A stretch of DNA of 9,091 bases from Clostridium sp. SCN 57-10 (GTDB lineage Bacteria; Bacillota; Clostridia; Oscillospirales; Butyricicoccaceae): positions 1 to 9,091 of the forward strand of contig MEFT01000043.1 of the NCBI GenBank assembly GCA_001725215.1, written 5' to 3'. Shown piece after piece: positions 5,780 through 9,091 of the stretch. Positions within the stretch are counted from its first letter, which is position 1; each line of letters opens with the position of its first letter. A program made the position numbers and the translations under genes. The notes below the pieces were generated by a model. It made no database searches. It was not told the origin of the DNA and saw nothing but the letters and a program-made list of their open reading frames with translations.

Positions 5780-6457
5780 TTAATTCACCAGTCGCGAGAC
5801 TGCATATTTCGAAAATTCGGTTTGGCTACGATCGCCGACTTGAACGAGCTCTCGTATCATTTCGGGGATGAAGCCGTCGTACTTGACTTCAAGCACGATG
5901 CCGCTTGCCGACGGAATGGTAACAAGCCCAGGGTCGAGCAGTCCGCCCACCTGATTCGACATTCTGATGTAGCTGTCAAAGGTAACGCGTACGTTGCCGG
6001 CGGGGTATATATACGCTTCGCGCCGATAATCGACGATTGTCCTGGGCCTCAGGTTTTGAAACTGCATTTTCGCGTATAGCTCCATGCACAGCGGGCATTC
6101 GGGCACCCGCAGCGCATCAAGGCGGCCGTTTAGCAGCTCGCTGCATTGTTCCGCAGACAAAACGGCGCTTTCTTTATAGCACAAGAGATTGATCTTGCTC
6201 TTTTTTTCCAGCCGAATCAGCGATGTATCATTGTTGTATAGCCGAATGCGGAATTTTTCGCGGCGGCTCAAGCCCGCCAGCTTTTCAACAACCGCCTTAT
6301 CGGAATAGTTGTCAAAATAAAGACTTCGCACCCGGTATCCGTCTTGCTCGGCGGCGTTTTCATCCGGCTTCATGATATATTTAAGCCGCGCACGAAGCTG
6401 CACGTAATCCGGATAGCTGATGCGATGCTTATGTTCATGCCTTCCGTTGTCGCCCAT
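5780..6457 (-). CDS. VTC-domain polyphosphate polymerase
   Basis: A 225-residue VTC-domain protein: just the catalytic tunnel domain, without the SPX domain or membrane helices of yeast Vtc4. In the yeast enzyme this fold makes polyphosphate from ATP using basic residues in a tunnel and a metal-binding Glu. Corresponding features here are the N-terminal HKHRIS (9-14), VRSLYFDN (43-50), REKFRIRLY (66-74, with Arg70 and Arg72), IRLEKKSK (81-88), VDYRREAY (142-149), VRVTFDSY (156-163), LEVKYDG (189-195, with Glu190 the likely metal ligand) and the closing FSKYAVSR (215-222). All are present, so an active enzyme is expected. It is the first gene of the operon with DUF4956 and CotH-like genes, preceded by AAAAGGAGGTG as ribosome binding site. 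Its promoter region carries an 11-bp-spaced direct repeat typical of OmpR-family control. Polymerase activity is inferred from homology; some bacterial VTC proteins may act on other phosphate substrates. Confidence 0.9.
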   Translation of the reverse strand: MGDNGRHEHKHRISYPDYVQLRARLKYIMKPDENAAEQDGYRVRSLYFDNYSDKAVVEKLAGLSRREKFRIRLYNNDTSLIRLEKKSKINLLCYKESAVLSAEQCSELLNGRLDALRVPECPLCMELYAKMQFQNLRPRTIVDYRREAYIYPAGNVRVTFDSYIRMSNQVGGLLDPGLVTIPSASGIVLEVKYDGFIPEMIRELVQVGDRSQTEFSKYAVSRLVN

Positions 6458-6483
6458 GCGTTCACCTCCTTTTGTTTGATTTC

Positions 6484-6512
6484 ATTGTAGCCCGGGCAGC
6501 TGATGCCTGTTT
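6484..6512 (-). promoter_or_regulatory. Promoter of the VTC-DUF4956-CotH operon
   Basis: On the minus strand TACAAT (6484-6489) is a good -10. At 17 bp spacing the -35 position reads AAACAG (6507-6512), a poor match, as expected for an activator-dependent promoter. The start would be near 6478, about 20 nt before the VTC ATG. It lies between the mutY terminator and the VTC gene, so the operon has its own control region of about 95 bp. Confidence 0.5.
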
Positions 6513-6518
6513 GTTTTC

Positions 6519-6537
6519 TATCTGAACTTTATCTGAA
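6519..6537 (-). promoter_or_regulatory. Direct-repeat operator, likely response-regulator binding site
   Basis: On the minus strand TTCAGATA-AAG-TTCAGATA: two identical 8-bp copies (6530-6537 and 6519-6526) with an 11-bp period. Tandem half-sites one helical turn apart are the usual target of OmpR/PhoB-family dimers (compare TTAACA-N5-TTAACA for Bacillus PhoP). Relative to the -10 at 6484-6489 the repeats fall at about -42 to -60, the position of an activator site just upstream of a weak -35. I saw no second copy of TTCAGATA in the other promoter regions of the window. Confidence 0.6.
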
Positions 6538-6553
6538 TAATCATGTGCATGAA

Positions 6554-6583
6554 AAAAGACCGCTCCATTTTGAGCGGTCTTTT
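6554..6583. terminator. mutY intrinsic terminator (bidirectional)
   Basis: AAAAGACCGCTC (6554-6565) and GAGCGGTCTTTT (6572-6583) form a perfect 12-bp stem with a 6-nt loop. On the minus strand the stem is followed by further T residues (six in all), starting 8 nt after the mutY stop. It isolates the VTC operon from mutY transcription. Confidence 0.92.
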
Positions 6584-6591
6584 GCGATTGC

Positions 6592-7635
6592 TTAGCCGTG
6601 AAGCTCGCGCGCAAGAATGCGGGAAAAGCCGTCAAACGCGTTCGGCACGGCATACTCGTGCAGAAGCTCGTCTTTGTCCGCCCATACCCATCCCTCGGGC
6701 AGTGCGTCATGCGCGGCGTGCACCACCTCGGCTTCAAGCTGCCATTCGATATGGGTGAAAATATGCTTTGCCATGCCGCCGAACTCACGCGCGGCGGCCG
6801 TGATGTTCCAGTCGGAAAGCGCATGCTCCGCGGGGGAAAGCTCGTTGGGATATTCCCACAGCCCTGCCAAGAGGCCCTTTGTGGGGCGGCGGCGCAGCGC
6901 CACACAGCCGTCGTAAAAAATCAGGAATACGGTGCGGCGCTCGATGCGCCGCTCTTTTTTGGCCGCCTTAACCGGCAGCTCGCCCGTCTTTTCCTCCGCA
7001 AACGCGGCGCAAAGCTCGCGAACGGGGCAGCGCGCGCACAACGGCGCGCCGTTCGGCAGGCAAACGGTTGCGCCAAGCTCCATCAGCGCCTGATTAAAGT
7101 CGCCCGCCGCGCCCAGCGGAATGATACCGCGCAGCAACGCGGTAACTTTTTTCTTCATGGCGGGTGACGCAATATCGGTCGCGTCAGCCGTCAGGCGCGA
7201 CATGACGCGCAGCACGTTTCCGTCGACCGCAGGCTCGGGCACCCCGAACGCAATCGACGCGATGGCGCCCGCCGTATAGTCGCCCACGCCGCAAAGACGG
7301 CGTATCTGCTCGGGCTGATCGGGGAACATGCCGCCATGCTCGTCCATAATCTGGCAGGCTGCCGCTTGCAGGTTACGCGCGCGGCGGTAATACCCAAGCC
7401 CCTGCCACAGCTTCATCAGTCTGTCCTCCGGCACTGCGGCAAGGTCGGCAACGGTCGGCAGCTCGTCTATAAACCGCGTGAAATAGTCGATCACCGCGGC
7501 GACGCGAGTCTGCTGCAGCATGATTTCGGAAACCCAGACGCGGTAGGGCGTTGGCTCGCTGCGCCACGGCAGCACGCGCGCGCTATCGCGGTACCATTCG
7601 AGCAGCGGAACGGGCAGCTGTTCTAACTCCTTCAA
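6592..7635 (-). CDS. mutY: A/G-specific adenine glycosylase MutY
   Basis: MutY removes adenine mispaired with 8-oxoguanine or guanine in base excision repair. From the TTG start the protein has 347 residues, near the E. coli length. Catalytic Glu37 lies in SEIMLQQTR, the helix-hairpin-helix in LCGVGDYTAGA, and catalytic Asp138 in PAVDGNVLRV; these numbers coincide with E. coli MutY. Four Cys at 192, 200, 203 and 209 hold the [4Fe-4S] cluster, with the first loop one residue longer (C-x7-C) than the usual C-x6-C. The C-terminal Nudix-like domain that recognises 8-oxoguanine follows (about 220-347), including HIFTHIEWQLEA. The TTG at 7635 is preferred because AAGGAG sits 8 nt before it and the only in-frame ATG (7683) lies upstream of the predicted transcription start. 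The gene is monocistronic, with its own promoter and terminator. Confidence 0.95.
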   Translation of the reverse strand: MKELEQLPVPLLEWYRDSARVLPWRSEPTPYRVWVSEIMLQQTRVAAVIDYFTRFIDELPTVADLAAVPEDRLMKLWQGLGYYRRARNLQAAACQIMDEHGGMFPDQPEQIRRLCGVGDYTAGAIASIAFGVPEPAVDGNVLRVMSRLTADATDIASPAMKKKVTALLRGIIPLGAAGDFNQALMELGATVCLPNGAPLCARCPVRELCAAFAEEKTGELPVKAAKKERRIERRTVFLIFYDGCVALRRRPTKGLLAGLWEYPNELSPAEHALSDWNITAAAREFGGMAKHIFTHIEWQLEAEVVHAAHDALPEGWVWADKDELLHEYAVPNAFDGFSRILARELHG

Positions 7636-7660
7636 GACATATCTCCTTCGTTTTTTCTTA

Positions 7661-7688
7661 ATTATACACGATATATGCCCCAAAGCAA
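7661..7688 (-). promoter_or_regulatory. mutY promoter
   Basis: A perfect TATAAT (7661-7666, minus strand) with TTGCTT (7683-7688) 16 bp upstream. Transcription would start near 7654, about 19 nt before the TTG start codon. The -35 abuts the GC hairpin at 7690-7710. Confidence 0.65.
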
Positions 7689-7689
7689 A

Positions 7690-7710
7690 GGGCGCGCACG
7701 CGGCGCGCCC
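7690..7710 (-). terminator. GC-rich hairpin, candidate terminator of the dpaAB transcript
   Basis: GGGCGCGC (7690-7697) and GCGCGCCC (7703-7710) form a perfect 8-bp stem with a 5-nt loop. On the minus strand TTTGCTTT follows, an imperfect T-tract. It is about 170 bp after the dpaB stop and directly before the mutY promoter, where a terminator would be expected. Confidence 0.5.
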
Positions 7711-7881
7711 AGAGACTGCCCATAAAGCCCGAATGGCTTAACGCATTTTGCTTTTTCGGCGACATGCGCGGCGAAAAACACATTAACCCGCCGACTTTTC
7801 TCAAAAAACCGGCGAAATGAGGGGAATAGCCGTCGCAAATGCGGCGGCGCGAAGGGGGAACTCGATCCCCCTTCGGAACCT
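7711..7881. other. Structured intergenic region with several stem-loops
   Basis: No convincing gene lies between dpaB and the mutY promoter. Three hairpins are visible: TTTTTCG (7752-7758) with CGAAAAA (7772-7778); GCCGTCGC (7829-7836) with GCGGCGGC (7841-7848), which needs a G-U pair on the plus strand; and CGAAGGGGGA (7850-7859) with TCCCCCTTCG (7866-7875). The last sits 7 bp after the dpaB stop but lacks a T-tract. It may be the structured 3' end of dpaAB mRNA, a small RNA, or a dispersed intergenic repeat. Confidence 0.4.
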
Positions 7882-8454
7882 TTAGCTCACGACAACCGGC
7901 TGATATTGTTCCCCGTTCATGGCGCAATCGAGCGTTTCAGCACAGCGGTTAAAATAGGCAACCATAGAACGCGGTTTTTTCACATAATCGTCCTGCCGGA
8001 AGGGCACGAAATACACATACCGCCTGTTGAGCAGCGCTCCGATGTTCTGCGCCGCCGTGCCGAGGGCATCGTTCGTCGATACGGCGAGCACAAGCGGACG
8101 GTCGTTGCGTACATGCGCCTTCGCCGCCATGAGCACACAGGTGTCCGTGATGCCGTAGTTCAGCTTTGCCAGCGTATTTCCGGTGCACGGCGCGATGAGC
8201 ATGATATCAAACAGCTTGCGCGGGCCGATCTGCTCCGCCTCGACGATGGTCGTCATTGCGGGGCGCCCGCAAATACGCTCCACTTCGCGGCGAAAGTCCT
8301 TCGCGGCAAAGAAGCGCGTGTCGGTCTCTACCGAGGCGGGAGAAAGGATGGGCGTTACCTCGTTCTGTGCGGCGAGCTGCTCCATCACGGGCAGGATTTG
8401 CGAGAATGTGCAGAACGAGCCTGTAACGCAAAACCCGATGCGTTTTCCGTTCAT
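7882..8454 (-). CDS. dpaB: Dipicolinate synthase subunit B
   Basis: SpoVFB/DpaB, 190 residues, full length. Together with subunit A it converts the lysine-pathway intermediate dihydrodipicolinate (or its hydrated precursor) to dipicolinic acid in the mother cell; dipicolinate is then loaded into the spore core as the calcium chelate. The protein belongs to the flavoprotein fold family: KRIGFCVTGSFCTF (4-17) is the first strand and binding loop, and LIAPCTGNTLAKLNYGITDT (86-105) is the second conserved segment. VLAVSTNDALGTAAQNIG (112-129) and PFRQDDYVKKPRSMVA (141-156) are typical of DpaB. GAGGAGG lies about 7 nt before the ATG, inside the end of dpaA. The ATG overlaps the dpaA stop by 4 bp (ATGA), so the two are translationally coupled. 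Expression in sporulating mother cells (sigma-K) is known in Bacillus; the promoter lies outside this window. Confidence 0.96.
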   Translation of the reverse strand: MNGKRIGFCVTGSFCTFSQILPVMEQLAAQNEVTPILSPASVETDTRFFAAKDFRREVERICGRPAMTTIVEAEQIGPRKLFDIMLIAPCTGNTLAKLNYGITDTCVLMAAKAHVRNDRPLVLAVSTNDALGTAAQNIGALLNRRYVYFVPFRQDDYVKKPRSMVAYFNRCAETLDCAMNGEQYQPVVVS

Positions 8455-9091
8455 AGCTGCGCCTCCTCAATGATACGATAAACTGTGTCGCGTACAATAC
8501 CAGCGGCTGTTTCCGGCGCGACTTTTCCGGGTAGCGAAAGCGCTCGGATGACGCGCACGCCCCGCTCTGCGGCGGCTTCCATATCCACGCCGCCGGGCAG
8601 CGATGCAAGATCGATGACAAGCGCATCTGTGTTCACATGGCGCAGCTGCGCCGCACCGAGTACGGGCGCGGGCACCGTATTAAACACCAGACGGAATGTC
8701 CCGAGCAAATGCTCCATCTCACCGGTCTCAAGCGCCTCATAACCCTCTGACATAACCCACGCCTGATCCGACGCTTTGCGCGACGATACCGCGACATGCG
8801 CGCCCAACGCCGCAAGCCTGCGTGCGAGCGACCGCCCGCAGCGTCCGTTGCCGATGACGAGCGCTCGCGTGCCGTGAATGGTATAGGGCGTTTCCTGCAT
8901 GGCGATCATAATCGCGCCCTCGGCGGTCGGCACACTGTTGGCGATGGCTAGATCTTCGCGCGCGAGATAGTCGACGATGTGCAGGCCGGGCGAGGGCGGG
9001 GTGTCAGCCCTGACACCGCCGACGCAAACGAGCGTTCCCGGCTCTATGGCCGCAAAAATACTCTCTACCGTATAGGAGGTATTGCACAGCG
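8451..9091 (-). CDS. dpaA: Dipicolinate synthase subunit A, 5' end missing
   Basis: SpoVFA/DpaA, the NAD(P)-binding partner of DpaB. The frame is open to the window edge; 212 residues are visible and roughly 85 N-terminal residues are missing if the length is near that of Bacillus (about 297). Visible landmarks in order: GTLVCVGGV, then VDYLAREDLAIANSVPTAEG, a segment typical of DpaA; then the Rossmann motif ALVIGNGRCGRSLARRLAALG (G-x-G-x-x-G); VFNTVPAPVLGAAQL; and SLPGKVAPETAAGIVRDTVY near the end. A GTG at 8933 could be mistaken for a start, but homology clearly continues upstream of it. The stop overlaps the dpaB start by 4 bp. In Bacillus this operon continues into asd and dapG; here dpaB is followed by mutY instead. 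Confidence 0.95.
   Translation of the reverse strand, partial: LCNTSYTVESIFAAIEPGTLVCVGGVRADTPPSPGLHIVDYLAREDLAIANSVPTAEGAIMIAMQETPYTIHGTRALVIGNGRCGRSLARRLAALGAHVAVSSRKASDQAWVMSEGYEALETGEMEHLLGTFRLVFNTVPAPVLGAAQLRHVNTDALVIDLASLPGGVDMEAAAERGVRVIRALSLPGKVAPETAAGIVRDTVYRIIEEAQL

Noticed and set aside
7850..7875. tRNA T-arm-like stem GGGGG...CCCCC
   Set aside because: The loop does not match the GTTCRA T-loop in either direction, and no acceptor, D or anticodon arm can be drawn around it.
7658..7927. Minus-strand open frame of 89 codons between dpaB and mutY
   Set aside because: It overlaps the dpaB 3' end, the hairpins and the mutY promoter; its start is inside dpaB and no ribosome binding site or family is visible. 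Probably a spurious frame through structured spacer DNA.

Overview
The window looks like chromosomal DNA of a spore-forming member of the Clostridia or related Firmicutes. The evidence is the dipicolinate synthase pair (spoVFA/dpaA and spoVFB/dpaB), a CotH-family protein, strong AGGAGG-type ribosome binding sites, compact operons, and protein sequences of firmicute type. Base composition is moderate, not AT-rich. Several cluster I Clostridium species lack spoVF, so another lineage with a higher GC content is more likely. I cannot name the species.

Layout. Bases 1-190 hold the tail of something upstream, a terminator-like hairpin and a promoter with a palindrome. Two small plus-strand genes follow (DUF4180, then a stand-alone TfoX C-terminal-domain protein) and end at a perfect hairpin shared with the convergent minus-strand genes. 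From there to the right edge every gene is on the minus strand. In transcription order these are dpaA (5' end cut off by the window edge) and dpaB; mutY with its own promoter and terminator; a four-part block of VTC polyphosphate polymerase domain protein, DUF4956 membrane protein, large membrane-anchored CotH-like protein, and an OmpR-type response regulator overlapping its histidine kinase.

How the genes may work together. dpaA and dpaB, with a 4-bp overlap, make dipicolinate for the spore core. mutY is a stand-alone A/G-mismatch repair gene. The most interesting part is 913-6540. A cytoplasmic polyphosphate polymerase domain, a membrane protein and an extracytoplasmic CotH kinase-like protein form a tight operon. 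It is followed by a two-component system and preceded by two perfect TTCAGATA direct repeats 11 bp apart, placed just upstream of a promoter whose -35 is poor. This layout suggests an envelope polyphosphate/phosphotransfer system activated by a response regulator, possibly the one encoded at its own 3' end. The association of VTC, DUF4956 and CotH genes is recurrent in Firmicutes as far as I recall, but its function is not established to my knowledge; the regulatory link and the mechanism are inference.

No rRNA, tRNA, CRISPR array, insertion sequence, integrase or phage gene was seen.
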